A stretch of DNA of 8,648 bases from SZUA-430 sp964561925 (lineage in GTDB: Bacteria; Pseudomonadota; Alphaproteobacteria; Micropepsales; Micropepsaceae). The stretch spans positions 1 through 8,648 of the forward strand of contig CAZLRW010000142.1 in assembly GCA_964561925.1 (NCBI GenBank), given 5' to 3'. The notes beneath the pieces were generated by a model that worked only from the letters and a program-made list of their open reading frames with translations, was not told the DNA's origin and did not search any database. Below are positions 1 through 6,256 of the stretch, piece by piece. The position numbers were made by a program, and so were the translations under genes. Position 1 is the stretch's first letter; each line of letters begins with the position of its first letter.

Positions 1-1092
1 GCCGGCCGCAACTTCACGAGCCTTGAAACGATCGCCCGCCTCTGGCGCGAAGTTCTGCGCGGCGAAGACGCCGAGCCCGCGGCGCCGCCCGCCGCACCGC
101 CGAACGCCCGCGCCGCGCTCTACGTCTCGAGCCTCGGCAACTTTTTCATGACCGAAATCGCCGAAGTCCTGAAGGCGGGCTTTGCCGATGCGGGCGTGCC
201 CTGCACGATCATCGACGAGAACGCGGCCCCCTCGCGCGACGCCACGCACCACATCGTCATCGCCCCACACGAGTTCTTCGCCCTGGGCGAGGGCAAACGT
301 TGGGCAAACGATGCGTTCGTCGGCCGCACGATCATGTTCTCGACCGAGCAGATTCAAACGCAATGGTTCGCCCGCTCGCTCGTGTTCCTGACGCGCGCGA
401 AGGCGGTCGCCGACATGAACGAACAAACCGCGGCGATCCTGCGCAAAGCAGGCGTCCGCGCCGTCGCCGTCCAACCGGGCTTCAGCGAACGCTTCGCGCC
501 GTTCGCCCCGGCGCCGCCTTCCGCGGCGCAAGTGCTGGCAAGTCTGCCCGCAGCCGCGCGCCGGTTCGACGAGCGGGCAAGTCCGCGTCTCGCCGACCGG
601 CCGCTCGACGTGCTGTTCTTGGGCACGCACTCGCCGCGGCGCGAGCGATGGCTCGCGAGCTATGCGCCGAAATTCGCCGACCTGAACACGTTCATCTACT
701 ACAGCCGCATCAATCGGCCCCAACAAGGCGCCCACAATCCTATGGCGGCGTCCGAAGCGACGTCGGCCCTTCTCCGCCGCACCAAGGTACTGATCAACGT
801 TCACCGCGACGAATACACCTACTTCGAATGGTGGCGCCTGATGCAGGCGTTCTGGCACAAGACGGCCGTCGTGACGGAACCTTGCTTTCCGCACCGCATC
901 TTCAAGCCCGGTGTTCACTACTTCGAGGAGGCGCCGCGCCACCTCCATCATTTGGCCGCTTGGCTGAGCTCGACGCCGGACGGCGTCGCAAAAGCCGAAG
1001 AAGTCCGCGCGCGCGCGGTCGAAGACCTGATCGCCCGCGCGACCGCGAAGACGGCCGCCCTGACGCTCTTGGCTGCGGGAGCGGCGGCATGA
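1..1092 (+). CDS. Glycosyltransferase, C-terminal part (Glyco_trans_1_2 / CgeB-like domain), 5' truncated
   Basis: The frame is open from the first base, so the gene begins outside the window; 363 residues are visible. An ATG at 148 is not the start, because the strand-like ALYVSSLGNFF just before it is in frame and completes the fold. The first ~24 residues (FTSLETIARLWREVLRG) read like the closing helix of an upstream GT-B domain. A Pro/Ala-rich linker follows (about residues 25-40), then a second Rossmann-like domain. The later half (about 200-330) holds LFLGTHSPRRERWL, VLINVHRDEYTYFEWWRLMQ and a PHRIFKPGVHYFE segment, the pattern of the GT4-related Glyco_trans_1_2 domain with its acidic nucleotide-sugar site. 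The protein is therefore probably a multi-domain cytoplasmic glycosyltransferase; donor and acceptor cannot be read from sequence. Its stop overlaps the next gene's start (ATGA), implying translational coupling. Confidence 0.8.
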   Translation, partial: AGRNFTSLETIARLWREVLRGEDAEPAAPPAAPPNARAALYVSSLGNFFMTEIAEVLKAGFADAGVPCTIIDENAAPSRDATHHIVIAPHEFFALGEGKRWANDAFVGRTIMFSTEQIQTQWFARSLVFLTRAKAVADMNEQTAAILRKAGVRAVAVQPGFSERFAPFAPAPPSAAQVLASLPAAARRFDERASPRLADRPLDVLFLGTHSPRRERWLASYAPKFADLNTFIYYSRINRPQQGAHNPMAASEATSALLRRTKVLINVHRDEYTYFEWWRLMQAFWHKTAVVTEPCFPHRIFKPGVHYFEEAPRHLHHLAAWLSSTPDGVAKAEEVRARAVEDLIARATAKTAALTLLAAGAAA

Positions 1093-1844
1093 GCCTCTTC
1101 CCGCGCCCGCAAAAGACGCTTCGCGCCAATAGAACCGGCGCAAGCCCTTCCGTCAGCGTCGTCGTCACGCTTTACAACTACGCACGCTTCGTCGAGCAGT
1201 GCCTGAACTCGATCGCCGCCCAAACGCAGAAGAACGTGGAACTCGTCGTCGTCGACGACTGTTCGACCGACGATGGGCTTGCCGTCGTCGAGCGCTGGCT
1301 CGACGAGCACGCGGCGCGCTTCGCCGGGACGACGCTGATTGCGCATACGGAAAACATGGGCCTTTCCTACGCCCGCAACACCGCGTTCCTGGCGGCAAGC
1401 GCCGGCCGCGTCTTCGTCATGGACGCCGACAACGAACTCTACCCGCGCGCGATCGAACGCTGCATGGCCGCGATGGACGAGAGCGCGTCGGCCGGCGCAT
1501 ACACGCAACTCGAGTTCTTCGGCGATCGCCCGGGCATCGGCGAGGCAGACTTCTGGAGCAAGGACCGCTTCAAATCCAAGAACTACGTGGATGCCATGGC
1601 GCTGGTCTCGAAGGACGCGTGGGCGAAGGTCGGCGGCTACAGCCAGCTCGCGGCAAACGGTTGGGAGGATTACGACCTCTGGTGCAAGTTCGTGGAGCAG
1701 GGCCTCTCGCTGACGTTCGTTCCCGAACTGCTTTGCCGCTACCGGACGCACGCCGCATCGATGTCGGCGACTGAAACCAACCCGAATGCCGGCGCGCTCA
1801 TCCTGCACATGTCGCTGCGCCACCCGTGGCTGGATCTGTGGTGA
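1089..1844 (+). CDS. Family 2 (GT-A) glycosyltransferase
   Basis: A 251-residue protein. The opening SVSVVVTLYNYARFVEQCLNS (about 21-41) and VELVVVDDCSTDDG (50-63) are the hallmark nucleotide-binding start of GT2 enzymes. MDADNE (111-116) supplies the DXD metal/nucleotide-sugar motif, and GWEDYDLW (191-198) supplies the ED catalytic-base region. RYRTHAASM (218-225) is the usual C-terminal strand before the fold ends. There is no membrane segment, so it should be a soluble or peripheral cytoplasmic transferase adding one sugar to a lipid-linked or protein-linked glycan. The frame is open far upstream, but the ATG at 1089 is chosen because it gives the ATGA overlap with the preceding gene and the normal GT2 N-terminus. 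Pairing with another glycosyltransferase suggests joint work on one polysaccharide or glycoprotein. The substrate is unknown. Confidence 0.9.
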   Translation: MSLFPRPQKTLRANRTGASPSVSVVVTLYNYARFVEQCLNSIAAQTQKNVELVVVDDCSTDDGLAVVERWLDEHAARFAGTTLIAHTENMGLSYARNTAFLAASAGRVFVMDADNELYPRAIERCMAAMDESASAGAYTQLEFFGDRPGIGEADFWSKDRFKSKNYVDAMALVSKDAWAKVGGYSQLAANGWEDYDLWCKFVEQGLSLTFVPELLCRYRTHAASMSATETNPNAGALILHMSLRHPWLDLW

Positions 1845-1854
1845 GACGCAGCCG

Positions 1855-2733
1855 ATGAAACCGCTCCTCGAATCCGCGTTGAAGTCGCTGCCCTTCCTCC
1901 ATCGCGGCAAGGTCCGCGATATCTACGCGGTCGGCGACGACAAGCTGCTCGTGATCCAGACCGACCGCTTGTCGGCGTTCGACGTCATCCTGCCCGATCC
2001 GATTCCGGAGAAGGGCAGGGTGCTGACGCGCCTCTCGCTGTTCTGGTTCGACAAGCTGGCGCACGTGATCCCGAACCACCTGACCGGCATCGCACCCGAG
2101 ACGGTCGTCGCCCCGGGCGAACGCGATCAGGTGGCGGGCCGCGCGATGGTGGTGAAAAAGCTGATGCCGTTGATGATAGAGGCCGTCGTGCGCGGCTATG
2201 TCGTGGGCTCCGGCTGGAAGGAGTATCAGACCTCGGGCACGATCTGCGGCATCGAACTGCCGCGCGGCCTCGCGCAGGCGGCACAGCTGCCCGAACCGAT
2301 CTTCACCCCCGCAACGAAGGCGCCGGCGGGCCAGCACGACGAGAACATCTCCTTCACCGAGGCCGCCAAGATCGTGGGCGACCGCTACGCGGCCGAGGTG
2401 CGTGACGCCTCGCTCCGCCTCTATAAGGAAGCCGCCGCCTACGCCGCCACGCGCGGCATCATCATCGCCGACACGAAGTTCGAGTTCGGCACGGATGCGT
2501 CGGGCAAGGTGCACCTGATCGACGAAGCGCTGACGCCGGACTCCTCCCGCTTCTGGCCGAAGTCCGAATACCGCACCGGCATCAGCCCGCCATCCTTCGA
2601 CAAGCAGTTCGTCCGCGATTGGCTCGAATCTCAGCCCTGGAACAAGAAAGCCCCCGCCCCCCGCTTGCCGCCGGACGTGCTGTTGAAGACGTCGCAGAAG
2701 TATCAAGAAGCGCTCCGCCTCTTGATGGGTTGA
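1855..2733 (+). CDS. purC: Phosphoribosylaminoimidazole-succinocarboxamide synthase (SAICAR synthase)
   Basis: A 292-residue enzyme that ligates aspartate to CAIR using ATP, giving SAICAR in de novo purine synthesis (EC 6.3.2.6), in the cytoplasm. Visible family motifs in order are GKVRD (18-22) with TDRLSAFDV (36-44) in the ATP-binding lobe, the EAVVRGYVVGSGWKEYQ block (109-125), TPATKA (151-156), HDENI (161-165), IIADTKFEFG (203-212) and LIDEALTPDSSRFWP (221-235). The length matches the longer form (about 290-300 aa, as in betaproteobacteria and yeast Ade1) rather than the ~240-aa Bacillus/E. coli form. The ATG at 1855 is chosen over an in-frame upstream ATG at 1786 because the family N-terminus begins here. 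It lies 10 nt after the preceding stop with no strong Shine-Dalgarno, so expression probably depends on read-through and coupling from the glycosyltransferase genes. Confidence 0.97.
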   Translation: MKPLLESALKSLPFLHRGKVRDIYAVGDDKLLVIQTDRLSAFDVILPDPIPEKGRVLTRLSLFWFDKLAHVIPNHLTGIAPETVVAPGERDQVAGRAMVVKKLMPLMIEAVVRGYVVGSGWKEYQTSGTICGIELPRGLAQAAQLPEPIFTPATKAPAGQHDENISFTEAAKIVGDRYAAEVRDASLRLYKEAAAYAATRGIIIADTKFEFGTDASGKVHLIDEALTPDSSRFWPKSEYRTGISPPSFDKQFVRDWLESQPWNKKAPAPRLPPDVLLKTSQKYQEALRLLMG

Positions 2734-3273
2734 GCGGTTGAACGCGAGCGGGACAACAGGATCAATCCGCGTGACCATTCCCCTGACCGCGACTGACACC
2801 CGGCAAGACGTCCTCGCGTGCGGCAATGTGCTCTATTTATGTTCTCGTCGTTTCCGGCGATACTCGGCGCTTCAAATCAACGTCGTCGAGAAATCCGTCC
2901 TGCTGCCAAGTGCAGATCATTTGGGCGCTCGAACGCGGTCAGGCACAGACCGGTATGCTTTGCACTCGCCGAGCCGATCGCACCAGATTTTGACCTCGCC
3001 GCGGAGAAGCGCTGGCGCGCCTTCGGCGACGAGCTTACCTGCAACGATCAACTGCTGTTCATTTGGTCTTCGGTTGTTGGGGGGCGCTGTCCGGCTTGAA
3101 GCGGCGGAAAACTGCGCGATGGCTTCGGTTCCGGACAATGTTGGATAAGCGAAGGCGGACACTGGACCCCTGTCTGGATTGTCCGGCATCGGCACAAATT
3201 CGCGCAAGGGTAATCGTCCAGAGCATCGAATGGCCTCGAAAGCGGATGCGATCGAACGCAAACTCGTCGCGCT
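2734..3273. other. Gene-poor convergent intergenic stretch, possibly decayed DNA
   Basis: About 540 bp lie between the 3' ends of purC and the minus-strand glycosyltransferase. Several short open frames run through it on both strands (for example 2738-3148 plus and 2917-3261 minus). Their translations are rich in Arg/Ser/Pro, lack recognisable motifs and have no good ribosome-binding site. The AT content is somewhat higher than in the flanking genes. No clear intrinsic terminator for purC was found; a weak GCGGG/TCCGC pairing just after the stop has no T-tract. A 9-bp inverted repeat (3131-3186) is the only structured element noticed. It may be ordinary spacer or the remains of a mobile element or gene; I cannot name a source. 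Confidence 0.5.
3131..3186. repeat. 9-bp perfect inverted repeat, 38-bp spacing
   Basis: CCGGACAAT at 3131-3139 is mirrored by ATTGTCCGG at 3178-3186. The 38-bp interior contains further partly complementary bits (GGACA and TGTCT). There is no T-tract on either side, so it is not a typical intrinsic terminator, although it lies just downstream of the minus-strand glycosyltransferase. It could be a weak mRNA-end hairpin or the ends of a very small degraded element. Function unknown. Confidence 0.4.
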
Positions 3274-4446
3274 CTATTGAAACAACGTCCGAAGCGCCGC
3301 CATCGTCGTCTCAAGCGGCGCGGCCTTCGCCACGAACGCCTGTGCCGCGGCGCCTGCCTTCTGTGCCGCCTCGCCCATGCCTCGGTCGTGCGCCCGCACG
3401 ACCGCTTCGCGAAAGCGCGTGGCGTCGAACGGCGAAAACAGCAGGCCCGCCCCGATGGCCTCCAGCGCCCGCGCCGTCGCCAGCGCTTCGTAGTGACGGG
3501 GATAGACGATGTGCGGCCGCCCGGCCGCGAAGGCCGCGTAGGTAAAGCCGCTGCCGCCGTGCGAGAACACGGCGCTCGCCTGCGGCAGCACGTCGCCGAG
3601 CCGCGGCGCCTGATCGTAGACCGTCACGCCCCGGCTGCGCATCACCGCGGCACGCGCGCCCAGCGTCCCCCGGAAATAGGCGTGCGCGGCGGGACCGATA
3701 TCCATCAACGCGCGCGCGAACTCGCCAACGAGTGCGGCATCCGCCGCCGAATAGGCGAAGAGCCGCCGCTGCGCAGGCAGCGGCGAAAGCGGCGGAACGG
3801 GTTCGATCGGACCCAGCACCGCCTCCCGCCGCCGCCCGCGATACATGTCGAGTTCCGGAAACGTGAACACGCCGCGAAACGCGCCGCGAAACGGTTCGGT
3901 GACCGTCCGCGGTGCGCGGCGCCCGAGATCGCCGAGCGCACCCTGGATCGCGGTCAAGACCGGCTGCTGATGTTGCGCATTGCCGCGCGCCGCTTCGTAA
4001 GGGGCAAACACGTCCTCGTCGGCGGGCGGTACGACGAACCCGTTGCCGACGAACGCGACCGGAATGCGCCCGAACGCCGAGAGCGCCGCACCCGGCGCAT
4101 GCTCACAAACGACAAGGTCGGGCTTCACCGCGTCGATGAGTTGATCCCACCCCTCGATCATCGTGCGCGCGTTCGCGGCCGAACCGAAGCCGTTGCCGTT
4201 GAGGATGTCGGCATAGCTCCCGCTTGTTTCTTTCGGCGCCACGGGCGCCGGCCAGAACGGCGCCGCGTGAATGGGTGCCGCAACATCGGCCAAGGCCATG
4301 CGCGCCGGCTCCGTCTCGCGAAGCGCAAACACGGGACTTGCGCCCTCGGCCTTCGCCGCGAGCGCGATCGCCTTGAGCGGAGGCAAATGGCCGAGCCCTT
4401 CGCCGATTTCCCAGGCAAGCAGGATTGTCTTGGACGAAAGCGCCAT
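3274..4446 (-). CDS. GT-B glycosyltransferase, UGT/MGT-like (GT1 or GT28 type)
   Basis: A 390-residue protein. The N-terminal domain opens with TILLAWEIGEGLGHLPPLKAI (8-27), where the Gly-His pair is typical of acceptor-side residues in UGT-like enzymes. PDLVVCEHAPGAAL (109-122) is the matching interior strand. The C-terminal domain carries the donor-binding block SHGGSGFTYAAFAAGRP (295-311) followed by HIVYPRHYEALATARALE and GAGLLF, the signature seen in macrolide/flavonoid glucosyltransferases and MurG-like enzymes. No signal peptide or membrane helix is seen, so it should act in the cytoplasm, transferring a sugar from a nucleotide donor to a small or lipid acceptor that cannot be deduced here. 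The start is supported by AGAAGG four nt before the ATG. It is the third gene on the minus strand, 86 nt after the shorter paralogue, with an intrinsic terminator in between, so it may be expressed only by read-through or from a promoter inside the upstream gene. Confidence 0.85.
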   Translation of the reverse strand: MALSSKTILLAWEIGEGLGHLPPLKAIALAAKAEGASPVFALRETEPARMALADVAAPIHAAPFWPAPVAPKETSGSYADILNGNGFGSAANARTMIEGWDQLIDAVKPDLVVCEHAPGAALSAFGRIPVAFVGNGFVVPPADEDVFAPYEAARGNAQHQQPVLTAIQGALGDLGRRAPRTVTEPFRGAFRGVFTFPELDMYRGRRREAVLGPIEPVPPLSPLPAQRRLFAYSAADAALVGEFARALMDIGPAAHAYFRGTLGARAAVMRSRGVTVYDQAPRLGDVLPQASAVFSHGGSGFTYAAFAAGRPHIVYPRHYEALATARALEAIGAGLLFSPFDATRFREAVVRAHDRGMGEAAQKAGAAAQAFVAKAAPLETTMAALRTLFQ

Positions 4447-4462
4447 TGGGCCTTCTTAAGGC
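4447..4462 (-). promoter_or_regulatory. Ribosome-binding site inside a small hairpin
   Basis: On the minus strand GCCTT-AAG-AAGGC forms a perfect 5-bp stem with a 3-nt loop (4462 to 4450), ending three nt before the start codon of the glycosyltransferase. The Shine-Dalgarno AGAAGG occupies the loop and 3' arm. The hairpin is short and would melt easily, so any effect on translation is speculative, but it supports the chosen start. Confidence 0.45.
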
Positions 4463-4472
4463 GGCGCGGGTG

Positions 4473-4511
4473 CCAAAACAAATCGGGCGCGGGGGATGTC
4501 CCCGCGCCCGA
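4473..4511 (-). terminator. Intrinsic terminator of the 462-aa paralogue
   Basis: A perfect 12-bp GC-rich stem (arms 4483-4494 and 4500-4511) closes a 5-nt loop. On the minus strand it is followed by ATTTGTTTTGG, an interrupted U-tract. It begins about 22 nt after the stop codon of the upstream gene. The plus-strand side has no T-tract, so it works in one direction. Its core GGCGCGGGG/CCCCGCGCC is the same as in the terminator of the neighbouring paralogue. Confidence 0.88.
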
Positions 4512-4532
4512 AAAGCAAGTCCGCCGCGTGCG

Positions 4533-5921
4533 TCAGTTCGGCGACGGCGGCGTTGGTCCGCACCCGTATTGCGCACACAACTTCTGCTGTTGCAGCTGTA
4601 CCGAGTTGAACAAGCTGAACAAGGCGGAGTCGGGATCCTGCCGGCGATGCCGGTCCTTCAGATGCGCGTTCGCGCCGAAGTAATAGGTGATACCGCCCAT
4701 GATGCTGTCGAAGTCGTCGTCGCCGACCACGCCGTCGACGCGGAAGGCGAGGCCGGGCAGCGCCGAGAACCCGGGCTGCCATTCGATGCCCGCACGGCCG
4801 AACGTGTTGTTCTCGTCGAACGACCCGCCGCCCGAAAGCACGAAGTTGTTCGACAGATACCAGCGCAACTCGATGTCGCCGAATGCGCCGTCGTCCAGAT
4901 CGTCGCTGAACTGATAGCCGGCCTTCGCCAGAATCGAGACTTGGTTCAGATAGATTTCGGCTTCCGCGCCGAGCCGGGTCGCGTCGAGGTCGAACTCGTC
5001 CTCAGCGGCGTACGCAGCGAACAGGCCGAGCAGATAGGCGTCCGGGTCGCGTGTGAAAATGTGCGCGCCGCCGCCCCAGATGGTGTCGTCGTCGACGCCG
5101 GCGATTCCACCCTCAACCTGCAGGCCCCACGAATGGCCGACGGGCGCGGTCAAGATGCCGCCCGCAAACCAGGCGCCTTCGTCGTTCGCCGTTCCGCCGG
5201 TACCCGTGACCTTGAGGTTCGTTTGCGACACCGCCGGGTCCTTCGCGGCCGCGGCGTTTGCGCCGAAGCCGAACAGGGTCGCCACCGCGACCGGCTTCCA
5301 CAGCCGCTTCACGGCGCCGATCGCGCGGCGGTGCCACGGCGTGACCGAGCGTTGATCGACCGGCACAAGTCCCGTCGCCGGGACGCCGAAGCCGACGCGC
5401 ACGGCGGGGCAATCGGCCGTCTGGCCGGCAAACGCGCCGCTCAGCGCACCCAAGATGTGCTTTTCGATCTCGGCGAGCGCGCCGACCTTGACTTTGTCGC
5501 CGGTGGCCACCGCGCCCGCGTTCAGGGCGACGACGAGTGTGCGCAGCCGCGGCGCATAGAAGAGCCCGCCGGCCTTCGCGCCCAGAGATTCGCGCACCGC
5601 TTTCGCGGCTTCGACCATCGCCTTTGCGCGGGTCAGCGAGCCGGTCGGATCATAGACGACGGTGCCGCCCGCGATCCGCCGGACAAGCCTCTCGAGGCTG
5701 CGCGGCGCAAGCAGCTTCGCCTCGTTGTGGAAGCGAAGCTTGGCGCCGCCGAAACCGGCAAGCGCTTCGGTCACCTGGGCGACGGCTGCACGGCGCTTCG
5801 TGGCCGCTGCCAGATGCACGACGAGCCGCGAACCTTCCAGCGTCGCGGCAAAAACGGGAACGGCGATGGAACGAAGCGCATCGCAAACGTGGTTGGCAGT
5901 CTGACTATCGTGAAAAGACAT
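4533..5921 (-). CDS. Unrecognised protein: N-terminal alpha/beta domain, internal signal peptide, outer-membrane beta-barrel-like domain (paralogue 1)
   Basis: A 462-residue protein of a family I do not recognise. Residues 1-195 are soluble-looking, mixed helix/strand, with SLERLV (75-80), GLFYAPRLRT (119-128), GDKVKV (141-146) and DCPAVRVGFG (170-179). Residues 199-226 read as a complete Sec signal peptide: basic RRAIGAVKRLWK, hydrophobic PVAVATLFGFG, then small ANAAAA before KDPA. Residues ~236-416 alternate hydrophobic and polar positions with many Gly and aromatics (GYQF, LRWYLSNNF, EWQPGF, ITYYFG), as in small outer-membrane barrels. A 46-residue charged tail follows (KDRHRR, DPDSALFSLF), with two Cys (449, 454) that are the only ones after the signal segment. 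The start is supported by AGGGG seven nt upstream. The neighbouring 465-aa gene has the same layout throughout, so the frame is real. The likely role is an envelope protein whose N-terminal part stays cytoplasmic or is processed. Function unknown. Confidence 0.85.
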   Translation of the reverse strand: MSFHDSQTANHVCDALRSIAVPVFAATLEGSRLVVHLAAATKRRAAVAQVTEALAGFGGAKLRFHNEAKLLAPRSLERLVRRIAGGTVVYDPTGSLTRAKAMVEAAKAVRESLGAKAGGLFYAPRLRTLVVALNAGAVATGDKVKVGALAEIEKHILGALSGAFAGQTADCPAVRVGFGVPATGLVPVDQRSVTPWHRRAIGAVKRLWKPVAVATLFGFGANAAAAKDPAVSQTNLKVTGTGGTANDEGAWFAGGILTAPVGHSWGLQVEGGIAGVDDDTIWGGGAHIFTRDPDAYLLGLFAAYAAEDEFDLDATRLGAEAEIYLNQVSILAKAGYQFSDDLDDGAFGDIELRWYLSNNFVLSGGGSFDENNTFGRAGIEWQPGFSALPGLAFRVDGVVGDDDFDSIMGGITYYFGANAHLKDRHRRQDPDSALFSLFNSVQLQQQKLCAQYGCGPTPPSPN

Positions 5922-6191
5922 AATTCATCCCCTAATCGTCCGAATCATGATGAACGATGGTAGTTAAGGGACGTTTGGCAAAAACCCTAAGTGGAGGTCT
6001 ATCCACACTCAAAACAGGCAAAAACAGTTGTTCGCTGCGCTGTCGTGACAGGTTGAACACACGCAGGCGCGCGGACTTGCAATCAAGGGTTTGTAAATCG
6101 AGATGAATGTTTTCTTACAGACACGCGCGTCAGCACTGGAACGCCATCCTGGCAAGGCAGCATGCCATGACGGGTGTGGCAGGGCTCGACG
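5922..6191. promoter_or_regulatory. Intergenic region upstream of paralogue 1
   Basis: About 270 bp lie between the start of the 462-aa gene and the terminator of the 465-aa gene, and should contain the minus-strand promoter of paralogue 1. The Shine-Dalgarno AGGGG (5929-5933, minus strand) is clear. A small inverted repeat GTGGA/TCCAC (5991-6006, 6-nt loop) is a possible operator. The region is more AT-rich than the genes. TTG-containing -35 candidates occur, but no pair with proper spacing to a convincing -10 could be chosen. No small gene is supported: the one open frame there (6009-6227, minus) runs through the terminator. Confidence 0.45.
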
Positions 6192-6225
6192 AAAAAGAAA
6201 AAAGGCGCGGGGTCGCCCCCGCGCC
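6192..6225 (-). terminator. Strong intrinsic terminator of the 465-aa paralogue
   Basis: A perfect 9-bp GC stem, GGCGCGGGG (6204-6212) with CCCCGCGCC (6217-6225) and a 4-nt loop. On the minus strand it is followed directly by TTTTTTCTTTTT (6203 to 6192). It starts about 31 nt after the stop codon of the upstream gene. This is a classical Rho-independent terminator and should isolate the two paralogues transcriptionally. Confidence 0.93.
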
Positions 6226-6256
6226 ATGAGAAGTTAGAGGGGCATGCTCGGCACGT

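Noticed and set aside
948..1910. Minus-strand open frame (320 codons) opposite the GT2 gene
   Set aside because: Antisense shadow; the plus strand has the GT2 motifs.
1798..2826. Minus-strand open frame (342 codons) opposite purC
   Set aside because: Antisense shadow of a well-recognised purC gene.
2738..3148. Possible small gene just after purC
   Set aside because: No ribosome-binding site, no motifs and biased composition. Another frame through the same bases is equally open.
3277..4683. Long plus-strand open frame (468 codons) opposite the UGT/MGT-like glycosyltransferase
   Set aside because: Low-complexity Arg-rich translation; the minus strand carries clear glycosyltransferase motifs.
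4425..5963. Long plus-strand open frame (512 codons) opposite the 462-aa gene
   Set aside because: Its translation is Arg/Ala-rich with no fold pattern. The minus strand encodes a protein conserved with its neighbour and has a good ribosome-binding site and terminator. High GC makes long antisense frames common.
6009..6227. Small 72-codon gene between the paralogues
   Set aside because: It starts inside the terminator hairpin of the upstream gene and shows no ribosome-binding site or recognisable sequence.
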